Assembly (NCBI RefSeq): GCF_023703325.1 | Contig: NZ_JAMQGM010000037.1 | Coordinates: 215,277-279,276, forward strand | From: Streptomyces meridianus | GTDB taxonomy: Bacteria; Actinomycetota; Actinomycetes; Streptomycetales; Streptomycetaceae | Reading direction: 5' to 3' | DNA: 64,000 nt | Shown here: positions 8,247 through 19,198 of the stretch, piece after piece | Position numbering within the stretch: the stretch's first letter is position 1 | Layout: the number at the start of each line of letters is the position of its first letter | The notes under the pieces: generated by a model | Told to the model about the DNA's origin: nothing | What the model saw: only the letters and a program-made list of their open reading frames with translations | The model's database searches: none | Position numbers and translations under genes: made by a program

Positions 8247-9629
8247 TCAGAGATGCCGCACCAGGGCGTCACGGTGCTCGCCGCCGCTCTCGGCCACGAT
8301 CTCCGCGGTCGTCTGCGCCGAGCGCGCCGGCGCGAACCGCACCCCGCCAGGGGCCTCCGGGTCCGTCCTGAAGCCGTGCACGGCGGGCCGAGGCAGACTG
8401 TTGTACGCGAAGTGGTGCGAGAAGTAGTACGCGCCGGTGTCCAGCAGGGCGGCCAGGTCGCCCGCCTCCAGCATCGGCAACTCCCGCCCCTCCGCGACGA
8501 GATCGCCGGCGAAGCAGCACGGCCCGGCGACGTCCTGCACCACCGGCGGGCCCTGTTTCGGGCGGCCCGCGGAGTCGAAGCAGGCGACGCGGATCGGCCA
8601 CGCATCGGGTGCGTAGACGGTCCGGGTGGCGAGCTGAGCCCCCGCGTGGGTCACCGCGATCGGGCGGCCGCCGGCCGACTTGGCGTACTCGACACGCGCC
8701 AGCACCAGCCCGTGCTTGGCCAGCAGGGACCGGCCGAACTCGGTGATCAGCCCGTACCGCCCGTCGAACAGTCCGGGAACGGTGTCGCGCAGCACCCGGG
8801 CGTAGTCATGGAAGGTGGGAGTGGCCTCGTCGGAGGCGAAGTTGACGGGCAGCCCGCCGCCGATGTTGACGGTGTCGATCTGCTGCCGTCCCGCCGCGGC
8901 GTTGATCTCCTCGGCCAGTTCGTACGTCTCGCGCACGCCGTCGGCCATCCGCTCCAACGCAACGCCCTGGGAGCCCACATGGGCGTGCAGCCGGGTCATC
9001 CAGGGGCGGTCGAGGTAGGCGCGCACCACCCGGTCACGGGCGCCCTCGTCACGCAGGGCGACGCCGAACTTGGAGGTGGCCGTGGCGGTGCTCAGGGCCT
9101 CGATGCTGCCGGCGCCGACCTGCGGGTTGACGCGCAGGCCGATCGGGGCGGGCGCCGGTTCGTTCCCGACGAGCGCGTCGATCCGCTCCAGCTCCTGCGG
9201 GTTGTCGGCGTTGACGGCGATACCCAGCCCGAGCGCCTCGCGCAGCTCGTCGGTGGTCTTGGCGGGCGAGTCCAGCACCGTGCGCGAGGCGGGCACTCCG
9301 GCGGCGCGCGCCAGGGCGAGTTCCCCGGGGCTCGCCACCTCGCAGCCCAGGCCCTCGGCGGCGAGCAGCCGCAAGACCGGCACGAGGGAGCCGGCCTTCA
9401 CGGCGAAGGCGTGCAGAACCGGCGTTCCGGGCGCGGTGGTCTCCTCGAAGGCGTGGCGCAGCTCCGCGGCCGAGTTGCGGATTCCCTCGACGTCCAGCAG
9501 GCCGGTGACCGGTTCGCCGGTGCCGATCAGGCCCTGTTCCACAGCGGCTCGGACGGCCTGTTCCCGGCGTCCCGCGGAGGCGGTGGCGAGGTGGTTCGCG
9601 GTGTCCCTGATCGTCTCGCTGGAGGTCAT
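8247..9629 (-). CDS. PLP fold-III decarboxylase (diaminopimelate/ornithine decarboxylase-like)
   Basis: A 460-residue alanine-racemase-fold enzyme. The PLP Lys is in HAFAVKAGSL (about residue 78), in place of the usual YAxKAN. The glycine-rich phosphate loop is NIGGGLPVNF. The Cys of the C-terminal active-site loop is in CCFAGDL, and EFGRSLLAKHG matches the E-P/G-R segment of the family. Together these suggest a functional enzyme acting on an amino acid with a second polar group. It is probably not the housekeeping lysA, since it is grouped with a permease and divergent from hutU. The substrate is not determined; carboxynorspermidine- or DAP-type decarboxylases are alternatives. Confidence 0.75.
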   Translation of the reverse strand: MTSSETIRDTANHLATASAGRREQAVRAAVEQGLIGTGEPVTGLLDVEGIRNSAAELRHAFEETTAPGTPVLHAFAVKAGSLVPVLRLLAAEGLGCEVASPGELALARAAGVPASRTVLDSPAKTTDELREALGLGIAVNADNPQELERIDALVGNEPAPAPIGLRVNPQVGAGSIEALSTATATSKFGVALRDEGARDRVVRAYLDRPWMTRLHAHVGSQGVALERMADGVRETYELAEEINAAAGRQQIDTVNIGGGLPVNFASDEATPTFHDYARVLRDTVPGLFDGRYGLITEFGRSLLAKHGLVLARVEYAKSAGGRPIAVTHAGAQLATRTVYAPDAWPIRVACFDSAGRPKQGPPVVQDVAGPCCFAGDLVAEGRELPMLEAGDLAALLDTGAYYFSHHFAYNSLPRPAVHGFRTDPEAPGGVRFAPARSAQTTAEIVAESGGEHRDALVRHL

Positions 9630-9708
9630 GCCCCCACTCCATCACCCGTGGCCCGGCTTGCCCAGTGGGTCCCGCGTCCGGAGTGCGGCGGCGTGCGCCC
9701 CTCCGTTG

Positions 9709-9746
9709 TTGACTAGAGGTATTCACCAGCGACAAAATGTGAATAC
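9709..9746 (+). promoter_or_regulatory. hutU promoter region with a perfect inverted-repeat operator candidate
   Basis: GTATTCAC at 9719-9726 and GTGAATAC at 9739-9746 form a perfect 8-bp inverted repeat with a 12-base spacer. It overlaps a TTGACT -35-like element (9709) and a CAAAAT -10-like element 18 bases later. The position suits repression of hutU and perhaps of the divergent decarboxylase. The RpiR-type regulator at 5941-6786 is the nearest candidate binder. Confidence 0.6.
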
Positions 9747-9774
9747 ATCGATCCAGTTCAGTGAGGAGCGACCG

Positions 9775-11450
<1,676 letters not shown>

Positions 11451-11454
<4 letters not shown>

Positions 11455-12683
11455 GCGCGGACTTCCACGAGATGTGGTCCGGGCTGCTGCCGGTCGGCCG
11501 CCACCCGGACACCGGCGGATACCGCCGGTACGCCTGGACCGGCGCCGACGCCGACTGCCGCGCCTGGTTCCGTGACCAGGCCGAGTCCCGTGGCCTCGGC
11601 TACGAGGTCGACCGCAACGGCAACCAGTGGGCCTGGCTCGGCGACCCGGCCGCCGGGGACGCCGTCGTCACCGGCTCGCACCTGGACTCCGTGCCCGACG
11701 GTGGCGCCTTCGACGGGCCGCTCGGCGTCGTCTCCGCCTTCGCCGCCCTCGACGAGCTGCGCGCCCGGGGCGCCGAGCCCGCCGGGCCGCTGGCCGTGGT
11801 CAACTTCGGCGACGAGGAGGGCGCCCGTTTCGGCCTCGCCTGTGTCGGCTCCCGGCTCGCCTCCGGACACCTCACCGCGGAACGCGCCCGCGAACTGCGC
11901 GACGCCGACGGGATCACCTTGCCGCAGGCCATGGAACGGGCGGGTCTCGACCCCGACTCCCTGGGACCCGACCCCGAACGCCTCGCCAGCATCGGCGCGT
12001 TCGTCGAACTCCATGTGGAACAGGGCCGGGCCCTCGCGGACGACCCGCGCCGGGGCGGCGCCCCGGTGGGCGTCGCCTCCGCGATCTGGCCGCACGGCCG
12101 CTGGCGGTTCGACTTCCGCGGCGAGGCCAACCACGCGGGCACCACCCGTATCGGCGACCGTCGCGACCCGATGCTCGCCTACGCCGCCGCCGTGCTCGCC
12201 TCCCGCGAGACCGCGGCCCGGGCCGGCGCCCTCGCGACCTTCGGCAAGGTGTCCGTCGAACCGGGCGGGGTGAACGCCATCGCCTCCCTGGTCCGCGGCT
12301 GGCTCGACAGCCGTGCCGCCGACGAGGAGACACTGGCCGAGGTCGTCGCCGCCGTCGAACGGGCCGCAACCGACCGGGGGACATCGGAGGGCGTCTCCGT
12401 GCAGGTCACCCGAGAGTCGTTCACCCCGGTCGTGGAGTTCGAGCACGGCCTGCGGGACCGGATCGCGGCCCTGGCCGGCGGGGACGCCGGCCCCGTCCCC
12501 GTGCTGCCGACCGGAGCCGGACACGACGCCGGCGTTTTGTCCGGCTCGGTGCCGACCGCCATGCTGTTCGTACGGAATCCCACCGGGATCTCGCACTCGC
12601 CCGCGGAGAGCGCGGCCGAGGACGACTGCCTGGCCGGGGTGATCGCACTCGCCGACGTACTGGAGGGCCTGGCGTGTCCCTGA
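11451..12683 (+). CDS. M20-family amidohydrolase (allantoate/N-carbamoyl amino-acid hydrolase type) within the hut operon
   Basis: A 410-residue di-metal hydrolase. Metal-binding segments typical of the AllC/beta-ureidopropionase group are visible: GSHLDSVPDGGAFDGPLGV, NFGDEEGARF, FVELHVEQGRAL, and a late GAGHDAGVL. The substrate-contact segment GEANHAGTTRIGDRRD is also present. GTG at 11451 overlaps the hutU stop, and the gene overlaps hutF, so it is co-translated with the histidine pathway. HutF yields N-formylglutamate and no classical hutG is seen, so this enzyme is the natural candidate for N-formylglutamate deformylase. Automatic pipelines would probably call it allantoate amidohydrolase. 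Confidence 0.85.
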
Positions 12684-14020
12684 CGGCGCAGACGTACTGG
12701 GCGGAGCACGCCTGGCTGAACGGCACCGTGGAGCCGGGCGTGCTCATCGAGACGGGCGCGGACGGCCTCATCCGGTCGGTGCGGCCCGCCGTGCCCGCCC
12801 CGCCGGCCGGGGCGGTCAGCCTGCGCGGTCTGACCCTGCCCGGCCTGGCCAACGCCCATTCACACGCCTTCCACCGCGCGCTGCGCTCCACCGTCCAGGT
12901 CGGTTCCGGCACCTTCTGGACCTGGCGCGAGAGCATGTACGCCACGGCGGCGGCCCTCGACCCCGACTCGTACTTCGACCTCGCGCGGGCCGTCTACGCG
13001 GAGATGGCGCTGGCGGGCATCACCTGCGTCGGCGAGTTCCACTACCTCCACCACGCCCCCGGCGGCACCCCGTACGACGACCCGAACGCCATGGGGCAGG
13101 CGCTGATCGCCGCCGCGGCCGAGGCCGGCATCCGGATCACCCTGCTCGACACCTGCTACCTCTCCTCCGGGTTCGGCACCGCGCCCAGCCAGCAGCAGGA
13201 GCGCTTCAGCGACACCACTGCCGAGCAGTGGGCGGAGCGGGCGAGCGCACTCGGGAGCGGCCGGGGCGTGCGCATCGGTGCGGCCGTCCACTCGGTGCGC
13301 GCCGTCCCCGCCCGCGAGCTGGGCACGGTCGTCCGGTGGGCGGAGGAACGACGTGCCCCGCTGCACGTCCACCTCTCCGAGCAGACCGCCGAGAACGACG
13401 CCTGCGTCGAGGCCCACGGCTTCACCCCCACCCGGCTCCTCGCCGACCACGGGGTGCTGGGCCCGCGCACCACAGCCGTGCACGCCACCCACCTCACCCA
13501 GGGCGACATCCGCCTGCTCGGCCGGTCGTCCACCGGCGTCTGCATGTGCCCCACCACCGAGCGCGACCTCGCCGACGGCATCGGTCCCGCCGCCCGGCTC
13601 CAGGCGACCGGCTGCACGCTGAGCCTCGGCAGCGACAGCCACGCCGTCATCGACCTGTTCGAGGAGGCCCGCGCCATGGAACTGGACGAGCGGCTCCGCA
13701 CCCGGGCGCGCGGCCACTGGACCGCTGCCCAGCTGCTGCGCGCCGCCACGGTCGACGGCCACAGCGCCCTGGGCTGGCCGGAGGCGGGCCTGCTGGAGAC
13801 CGGCATGCTGGCGGACTTCACCACAGTGGCGCTGGACTCCGTGCGCACCGCGGGGCCGGTGCCGCGGCTCGGCGCCGAGACGGCCGTGTTCGCCGCGACG
13901 GCGGCTGACGTCCGGCACACCGTGGTGGCGGGCCGTCACATCGTGTGCGACGGTGCCCATCAGCTCGTCAACGACGTCCCCGCCGCCCTCGCCGAGTCGA
14001 TCGCGGCGCTGCGTCCCTGA
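12674..14020 (+). CDS. hutF: Formimidoylglutamate deiminase
   Basis: A 448-residue amidohydrolase-superfamily enzyme that removes ammonia from N-formimidoyl-L-glutamate to give N-formyl-L-glutamate. The metal site HxH is in LANAHSHAFHRAL. Later metal and catalytic segments are HLSEQTAEND, HATHLTQGD and LGSDSHAVIDLFEEAR, the last carrying the Asp ligand. Similarity to HutF of the five-step pathway is clear. GTG at 12674 overlaps the preceding stop by 10 bases, indicating translational coupling. Confidence 0.92.
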   Translation: MSLTAQTYWAEHAWLNGTVEPGVLIETGADGLIRSVRPAVPAPPAGAVSLRGLTLPGLANAHSHAFHRALRSTVQVGSGTFWTWRESMYATAAALDPDSYFDLARAVYAEMALAGITCVGEFHYLHHAPGGTPYDDPNAMGQALIAAAAEAGIRITLLDTCYLSSGFGTAPSQQQERFSDTTAEQWAERASALGSGRGVRIGAAVHSVRAVPARELGTVVRWAEERRAPLHVHLSEQTAENDACVEAHGFTPTRLLADHGVLGPRTTAVHATHLTQGDIRLLGRSSTGVCMCPTTERDLADGIGPAARLQATGCTLSLGSDSHAVIDLFEEARAMELDERLRTRARGHWTAAQLLRAATVDGHSALGWPEAGLLETGMLADFTTVALDSVRTAGPVPRLGAETAVFAATAADVRHTVVAGRHIVCDGAHQLVNDVPAALAESIAALRP

Positions 14021-14062
14021 CGGACCGCCGCTCGTCACACCTCCCAGGAGCCCTGCCCGCCC

Positions 14063-15232
14063 ATGGCCACCGCCGTCACCCACATCGCCGCACTCGTCAC
14101 CAACGACCCGTCACTCGGCGACGGTCCTCTGGGGATCGTCCACGACGCCGCACTCGTCATCGACGGCGAGCGGATCGCCTGGGTGGGCAGGACGGCCGAC
14201 GTCCCCGCCACCGACAACCGGGTGGTGGCCGAAGGCCGGGCCGCCGTCCCCGGATTCGTGGATTCCCACTCCCACCTGGTCTTCGCCGGCGACCGGACCG
14301 AGGAGTTCAACGCCCGCATGTCCGGGCGCAGTTACACGGCGGGTGGTATCCGCACGACCGTCGCCGCGACCCGCGCCGCGTCCAACAACGTGCTGCACGC
14401 CAACGCCGGGCGCCACGTCCGGGAGGCACTGCTCCAGGGCACCACCACGATCGAGATCAAGTCCGGGTACGGGCTCACCACCGAGGACGAGGCCCGCTCG
14501 CTGTCGATCGCCGCCGCGCACACCGACGAGGTCACCTACCTCGGCGCCCACATCGTCGCCCCGGAGTTCGCCGACGACCCGGCCGCGTACGTCGAGCTGG
14601 TGACCGGTCCGATGCTCGACGCCTGTGCCCCGTACGCCCGTTGGATCGACGTGTTCTGCGAGACGGGCGCGTTCGACGGTGACCAGGCCCGCGCGGTCCT
14701 GACCGCCGGCGCCCGGCGCGGCCTCGTCCCCCGCATCCACGCCAACCAGCTCTCGTACGGGCCGGGGGTGCAGCTCGCCGTGGAACTCGGCGCAGCCTCG
14801 GCCGACCACTGCACGCACCTCACCGATGACGACGTCGCGGCCCTCGCGGGCAGCGACACCGTCGCCACGCTGCTGCCCGGCGCCGAGTTCTCCACCCGTG
14901 CGCGCTACCCCGACGCCCGCCGGCTCCTCGACGCGGGCGCCACCGTCGCGCTCTCCCCGGACTGCAACCCCGGCTCCTCATATACGAGTTCAATGGCGTT
15001 CTGCATTGCCGTCGCCGTGCGGGAGATGGGGATGACGCCCGACGAGGCGCTGTGGTCGGCCACCGCCGGCGGGGCCCGTGCCCTGCGCCGGGACGACGTG
15101 GGCCGGCTGGCGCCCGGGGCCCGCGCCGACGTCGTCCTGCTGGATGCGCCCTCGCACGTGCACCTCGCCTACCGGCCGGGGGTTCCGCTGGTGTCCGCGG
15201 TCTGGCGGGCCGGCGAACTCGTGCGCTCCTGA
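14063..15232 (+). CDS. hutI: Imidazolonepropionase
   Basis: A 389-residue amidohydrolase that opens the imidazolone ring to give N-formimidoyl-L-glutamate, the HutF substrate. Metal-binding residues are in VDSHSHLVFAGDRTEEF (HxH), IHANQLSYGPG, HCTHLTDDD, and LSPDCNPGSSYTSSM. The signature IEIKSGYGLTTEDE is diagnostic for HutI. Start ATG at 14063 follows CCAGGAG. It is the last gene of the operon and is followed by a strong terminator. Confidence 0.96.
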   Translation: MATAVTHIAALVTNDPSLGDGPLGIVHDAALVIDGERIAWVGRTADVPATDNRVVAEGRAAVPGFVDSHSHLVFAGDRTEEFNARMSGRSYTAGGIRTTVAATRAASNNVLHANAGRHVREALLQGTTTIEIKSGYGLTTEDEARSLSIAAAHTDEVTYLGAHIVAPEFADDPAAYVELVTGPMLDACAPYARWIDVFCETGAFDGDQARAVLTAGARRGLVPRIHANQLSYGPGVQLAVELGAASADHCTHLTDDDVAALAGSDTVATLLPGAEFSTRARYPDARRLLDAGATVALSPDCNPGSSYTSSMAFCIAVAVREMGMTPDEALWSATAGGARALRRDDVGRLAPGARADVVLLDAPSHVHLAYRPGVPLVSAVWRAGELVRS

Positions 15233-15272
15233 GCACCATCCCGGCACGCACCCGGACCCGCACCCGGACACG

Positions 15273-15306
15273 GCGAAGGGGCCTGCCACACGGCAGGCCC
15301 CTTCGC
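15273..15306. terminator. Terminator after hutI, probably bidirectional with sigI
   Basis: A perfect 15-bp stem (15273-15287 with 15292-15306) closed by an ACAC loop, between the convergent hutI and sigma-factor genes. Confidence 0.85.
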
Positions 15307-15349
15307 AGGTGATGCGGCGACGCCCCGTTCCGGGTGACGCCGGACGAGG

Positions 15350-16285
15350 TCACTCCTCGACCATCAGTCCCTTGCGGAGTCTGGTCAGCGTGCGCGTCAG
15401 CAGACGGGAGACGTGCATCTGCGAGATGCCCAGCTCCTCGCCGATCTCGGCCTGGGTCAGGTTCGAGACGAAGCGCAGCGAGAGGATCTGCCGGTCGCGC
15501 GGGGCGAGTTCGGCGATCAGCGGCTTGAGCGACTCGACGTACTCGACGCCCTCGAGGCCGTTGTCCTCGTAGCCGAGACGGTCGGCCAGGGTGCCCTCGG
15601 AGTCGTTCTCCTCGGGCTGGGCGTCCAGGGAGCTCGCCGTGTACGCGTTGCTCGCGGCCATGCCCTCGACGACCTCGGCGTGGCTGAGGTCCAGACGGTC
15701 GGCGAGTTCGCCGACGGTGGGTGCGCGGTCCAGCTTCTGGGCGAGCTCGTCGCCGGCCTTCGCCAGGTCGAGCCGCAGCTCCTGAAGGCGGCGCGGCACC
15801 CGCACGGACCAGCTGGTGTCACGGAAGAAGCGCTTGATCTCGCCGATGATGGTCGGCATCGCGAAGGTCGGGAACTCGACCCCGCGGCTCAGCTCGAAAC
15901 GGTCGATGGCCTTGATCAGGCCGATGGTGCCGACCTGGACGATGTCCTCCATGGGTTCGCTGCGCGAGCGGAACCGCCCGGCGGCGAACTTCACCAGGGC
16001 CAGATTGAGTTCGACCAGGGTGTTGCGGACGTACGCGTACTCGTGCGTCCCCTCCTCGAGCGACTCGAGGCGCGCGAAGAGGGTCTTGGACAGAGCCCGT
16101 GCGTCAAGGGGCCCCACCTCGTCGTAGGCCGGGATCTCCGCGAGCTCGGCGAGCCAGTCCTCGGACGTGATCGCGCTGTCGTTGTCGATCCCCGGCACCG
16201 GGGTTGCCGACGTCGCCGTCCGTGCGCTCTCCCCGAAGGCGGGGGGAGCCCAGTCGGTATGCGGTTCGTCGAGCTGGGGTGACAT
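15350..16285 (-). CDS. sigI: RNA polymerase sigma factor, SigB/SigF/SigG subfamily (SigI-like)
   Basis: A 311-residue alternative sigma factor. Region 2 includes LVELNLALVKFAAGRFRSR and EDIVQVGTIGLIKAIDRFE; region 3 has a DTSWSVRVPRRLQEL segment. Region 4 ends in LTQAEIGEELGISQMHVSRLLTRTL, a helix-turn-helix that contacts the -35 element. The architecture matches the stress/differentiation group that is controlled by partner switching. ATG at 16285 is chosen over 16309 because GGAGGAG sits three bases before it. Divergent to it are a STAS protein and an ATP-binding kinase, the expected antagonist and anti-sigma factor. The sigI symbol rests on recalled synteny with S. coelicolor. Confidence 0.85.
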   Translation of the reverse strand: MSPQLDEPHTDWAPPAFGESARTATSATPVPGIDNDSAITSEDWLAELAEIPAYDEVGPLDARALSKTLFARLESLEEGTHEYAYVRNTLVELNLALVKFAAGRFRSRSEPMEDIVQVGTIGLIKAIDRFELSRGVEFPTFAMPTIIGEIKRFFRDTSWSVRVPRRLQELRLDLAKAGDELAQKLDRAPTVGELADRLDLSHAEVVEGMAASNAYTASSLDAQPEENDSEGTLADRLGYEDNGLEGVEYVESLKPLIAELAPRDRQILSLRFVSNLTQAEIGEELGISQMHVSRLLTRTLTRLRKGLMVEE

Positions 16286-16527
16286 GGTCTCCTCCGTCGT
16301 TCTCGGCATCGGCTGCCGACGGCTGTGTTCCGGTCCTGAACTGCGCGGCGCCTCCGTGGCACACCGTGGCCGAACGTTTCCTTACTAGGCCTACCGGTTC
16401 CACCCTGCACAAAGCAAGGTCGCGTTCATCACCATTGCCTCTTTCCCGGGCATCTTCGGCTACCGGGCTGCGTATCCAAGGCGTAGTGTTCGCAGTGCGC
16501 CGTCACAAGCGAACAGAAGGGGTGCGC

Positions 16528-16896
16528 ATGGACCGCGGGACTGTTGGCAGTACCAACAGGGGCCGGCTTCGTGTCGACGTCCGTCGGCAGGAAGCGACTG
16601 CCGTGGTGACGCCTGCAGGAGAGCTGGACCACCACACGGCCGACCTGCTTCGGGAGCCGTTGGAGGGGTGTGTCGCCGAGGGCGCCACCCGGATCGTCGT
16701 GGACTGCTCGGAGCTGGAGTTCTGCGACTCCACCGGACTGAACGTGCTGCTGGGGGTGCGCCTCAAGGCCGAGGAGGCCGGGGGAGGCGTCCATCTGGCG
16801 GGTATGCGGCCGGTGGTTGCCCGGGTGTTCGAGATCACAGGTGCGGACCTGGTCTTCACCGTGCACGAATCACTGGAAGCGGCCCTTGCCGACTGA
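16528..16896 (+). CDS. arsI: STAS-domain anti-sigma factor antagonist
   Basis: A 122-residue single-domain SpoIIAA-like protein. The phosphorylatable Ser is in the canonical motif FCDSTGLNVLL. In the unphosphorylated state such proteins bind an anti-sigma kinase and release the sigma factor. ATG at 16528 follows GAAGGGG by about five bases. It lies between sigI (divergent) and the ATP-binding anti-sigma gene, supporting a dedicated three-protein switch. The gene name is by recalled synteny and should be treated as tentative. Confidence 0.85.
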   Translation: MDRGTVGSTNRGRLRVDVRRQEATAVVTPAGELDHHTADLLREPLEGCVAEGATRIVVDCSELEFCDSTGLNVLLGVRLKAEEAGGGVHLAGMRPVVARVFEITGADLVFTVHESLEAALAD

Positions 16897-17067
16897 CTTC
16901 ACGCGGGCTGGGAACTGCTCCAGGTGAGGTCGCGTAGCGCGGCTCACATTCATCCGTGGGCAGAAACGGGTGTTCTCCGGGATCGGCCGGGCAGGAGACC
17001 AGCTGAATCCGTTGGATCTGTCAGGAATGCCATCGTGAAATCGGCGAATCGGTGAGGTGAAACGCTG

Positions 17068-17556
17068 ATGAGCACCACGCGTCCGTACTCGCCGGGCGAA
17101 CGCGGACCGGAGTCGGGTGCCGTGTCATCCTCTGCCGTTGAGCTGACCACGCAGACGCGCAGACTGGTGCTGGCGGGTGCCAGCGGCATTGTCCCCGCCG
17201 CCCGTGACTTCACCCGGCAGGCGCTGTACGACTGGGGCTGGCTGCCCGCGGCCACCGCGGACAAGCAGGCCGCCGCCGAGGACGTACTGCTCGTCGTCTC
17301 CGAGCTGGTGACCAACGCCTGCCTGCACGCCGAGGGGCCCGAGGAACTCCGCGTGGCCTGCACCGGGAAGGTCCTGCGCCTCGAAGTCGCCGACGGCGGC
17401 AGCGGCGCCCCGGCCCCCCGTACCCCGCACCGGGCCGGACGCCCCGGCGGGCACGGCATGTTCATCGTCCAGCGTCTGTGCCTGGACTGGGGGGTCGTGC
17501 GCAACGCAGGCGGCCCCGGCAAGACCGTGTGGGCGGAGCTGGCCGCACCCGCATAG
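17068..17556 (+). CDS. prsI: RsbW-like ATP-binding anti-sigma factor / serine kinase
   Basis: A 162-residue GHKL ATPase. The N-box is VVSELVTNACLHAEG, the G1-like segment is LEVADGGSGAP, and the G2 box is GGHGMFIVQRL. The roughly 30 residues before the domain are variable. Such proteins hold a SigB/F-type sigma factor and phosphorylate the STAS partner. It follows the STAS gene by 171 bases with no clear terminator between, so they may be co-transcribed. Partner specificity for the adjacent sigma factor is inferred from location. Confidence 0.8.
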   Translation: MSTTRPYSPGERGPESGAVSSSAVELTTQTRRLVLAGASGIVPAARDFTRQALYDWGWLPAATADKQAAAEDVLLVVSELVTNACLHAEGPEELRVACTGKVLRLEVADGGSGAPAPRTPHRAGRPGGHGMFIVQRLCLDWGVVRNAGGPGKTVWAELAAPA

Positions 17557-17609
17557 AGCCATCACCCGGCCCCGGGCCGGAGGAGAACCGCTGCCGGCGC
17601 AGCGAGCGC

Positions 17610-17641
17610 AGTCCAGGCCACCTCGGGTGACCTGGACTTTT
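17610..17641. terminator. Intrinsic terminator between the anti-sigma gene and the helicase
   Basis: A 13-bp stem with one mismatch (17610-17622 with 17626-17638) and a TCG loop, followed by TTTT on the plus strand. It serves the anti-sigma gene and may also serve the convergent helicase. Confidence 0.8.
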
Positions 17642-17683
17642 CGTGTGTCCCGGTGGCCCACCATCACCGGTGGACCGGGCCCG

Positions 17684-19198
17684 TCAGTCCGTCCGGGCCG
17701 CGCCCGTCCGGCCCCGGCCGCCACGCCGGCGACGGCTCCGCCCCTCTCCGCTGCGCTTGCGGTGCGGCGGACCGTCCGAGGCCCGCGGCTGCTGCCGCTT
17801 TCCGGCCGGAGCCTGTGCGGGGGCCGGCCCGGCCAGGGCCACGGGCTCACCCGACGGGGGACGGGCCCCGGTGATCCGGGCGAGTTCGGGGGCCCCGGGG
17901 CGCACCCGTGCCGTGCCGGGCGTGATCCGCGCCTGCGACATCAGCCGGGACACGTCCCGGCGCTGATCGGGGGTGACCAGGGTGACGACGGTGCCGGACT
18001 CGCCGGCGCGGGCCGTGCGGCCGCCCCGGTGCAGATAGTCCTTGGCCTCGGTGGGCGGGTCGACGTTGACCACGAGGTCGAGACCGTCGATGTGGATGCC
18101 CCGGGCCGCAACGTTGGTCGCCACCAGGGCGGTGGCCCGGCCGGTGCGGAAGTGCTCCAGCGTCCGGTTCCGCTGCGGCTGCGACTTCCCGCCGTGCAGA
18201 GCGGCGGCCGGCACCCCCGCGGCCAGCAGGTGCTTGGTCAGCCGGTCGGCTCCCCGCTTGGTGTCCACGAACATGATCGTGCGGCCCTCGCGGGCGGCGA
18301 TCTCGATCGTGGTGGCGCGCTTGTCGGTGACCTCCACGTGCAGGAGGTGGTGCTCCATCGCGGTCACCGTCGCGGCGGACGGGTCGACCGAGTGCATGAC
18401 CGGGTCGACGAGGAATCGTCGCACCAGTTTGTCCACGTTGCGGTCCAGCGTGGCCGAGAAGAGCATCCGCTGTCCGTCCGCGGAGACCTGCTCCATGAGC
18501 CGGGTGACCTGGGGGAGGAAGCCCATGTCCGTCATCTGGTCGGCCTCGTCGAGCACCGTGATCGCGACCCGGTCGAGGGAGCAGGACCCGCGGTCGATCA
18601 GGTCGGCCAGCCGCCCGGGTGTGGCGACGAGCACCTCGGCGCCCTTGCGCAGCGCGTCGGCCTGACGGTTGATCGACATGCCGCCGACCACGGTGGCGAT
18701 CCGCAGCCCCAGTGCCCCCGCGTAGGGGGTGAGCGCCTCGGTGACCTGGGCGGCCAGCTCGCGCGTCGGAACCAGGACGAGGGCCAGTGGACGCTTGCTG
18801 TCCGCCCGCCGGCCGGCCGTACGGCTCAGCAGCGGCAGCCCGAAGGCGAGGGTCTTGCCGGAGCCGGTGCGCCCGCGCCCCAGGACGTCCCGCCCGGAGA
18901 GCGAGTCCGGGAGCGTCGCGGCCTGGATGGGGAACGGCTCACGCACCCCGTTCGCGGCCAGTGCGTCCGGCAGGCCGGGCGCGAGCGGGAGCTCGGCGAA
19001 GGTGGCGGCCGGCGGAAGCGACGGGGTGCCGGGCGCGCCGCCCGGACCCTGCATCGCGTCGGAGCCGCGTGGCTCCGGTACGCGGCTTCCGGCCGCTCTG
19101 CCGTTACCGCCCTTCTTCGGCGACGCGGTGGACCGGTCGGCCGGGGTGCCGGGGCGGCGGCGGGGCCGGCTGCGGCGTGGTGCGGTGGGCTGTGTCAT
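17684..19198 (-). CDS. DEAD-box RNA helicase
   Basis: A 504-residue ATP-dependent RNA helicase. The motifs occur in order: Q-motif region (FPIQAATLP), Walker A GRTGSGKT, PTRELAAQ, TPGRL, VLDEADQM (DEAD), SAT, the ARGIHIDG motif, and HRGGRTARAG. A basic N-terminal extension (about 60 residues) and an Arg-rich C-terminal tail suggest extra RNA contacts. ATG at 19198 is preceded by AGGAAGG. It lies directly behind a cold-shock protein gene on the same strand, a pairing that suggests a shared RNA-structure role at low temperature. A terminator between the two indicates partly separate transcripts. Confidence 0.93.
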   Translation of the reverse strand: MTQPTAPRRSRPRRRPGTPADRSTASPKKGGNGRAAGSRVPEPRGSDAMQGPGGAPGTPSLPPAATFAELPLAPGLPDALAANGVREPFPIQAATLPDSLSGRDVLGRGRTGSGKTLAFGLPLLSRTAGRRADSKRPLALVLVPTRELAAQVTEALTPYAGALGLRIATVVGGMSINRQADALRKGAEVLVATPGRLADLIDRGSCSLDRVAITVLDEADQMTDMGFLPQVTRLMEQVSADGQRMLFSATLDRNVDKLVRRFLVDPVMHSVDPSAATVTAMEHHLLHVEVTDKRATTIEIAAREGRTIMFVDTKRGADRLTKHLLAAGVPAAALHGGKSQPQRNRTLEHFRTGRATALVATNVAARGIHIDGLDLVVNVDPPTEAKDYLHRGGRTARAGESGTVVTLVTPDQRRDVSRLMSQARITPGTARVRPGAPELARITGARPPSGEPVALAGPAPAQAPAGKRQQPRASDGPPHRKRSGEGRSRRRRGGRGRTGAARTD

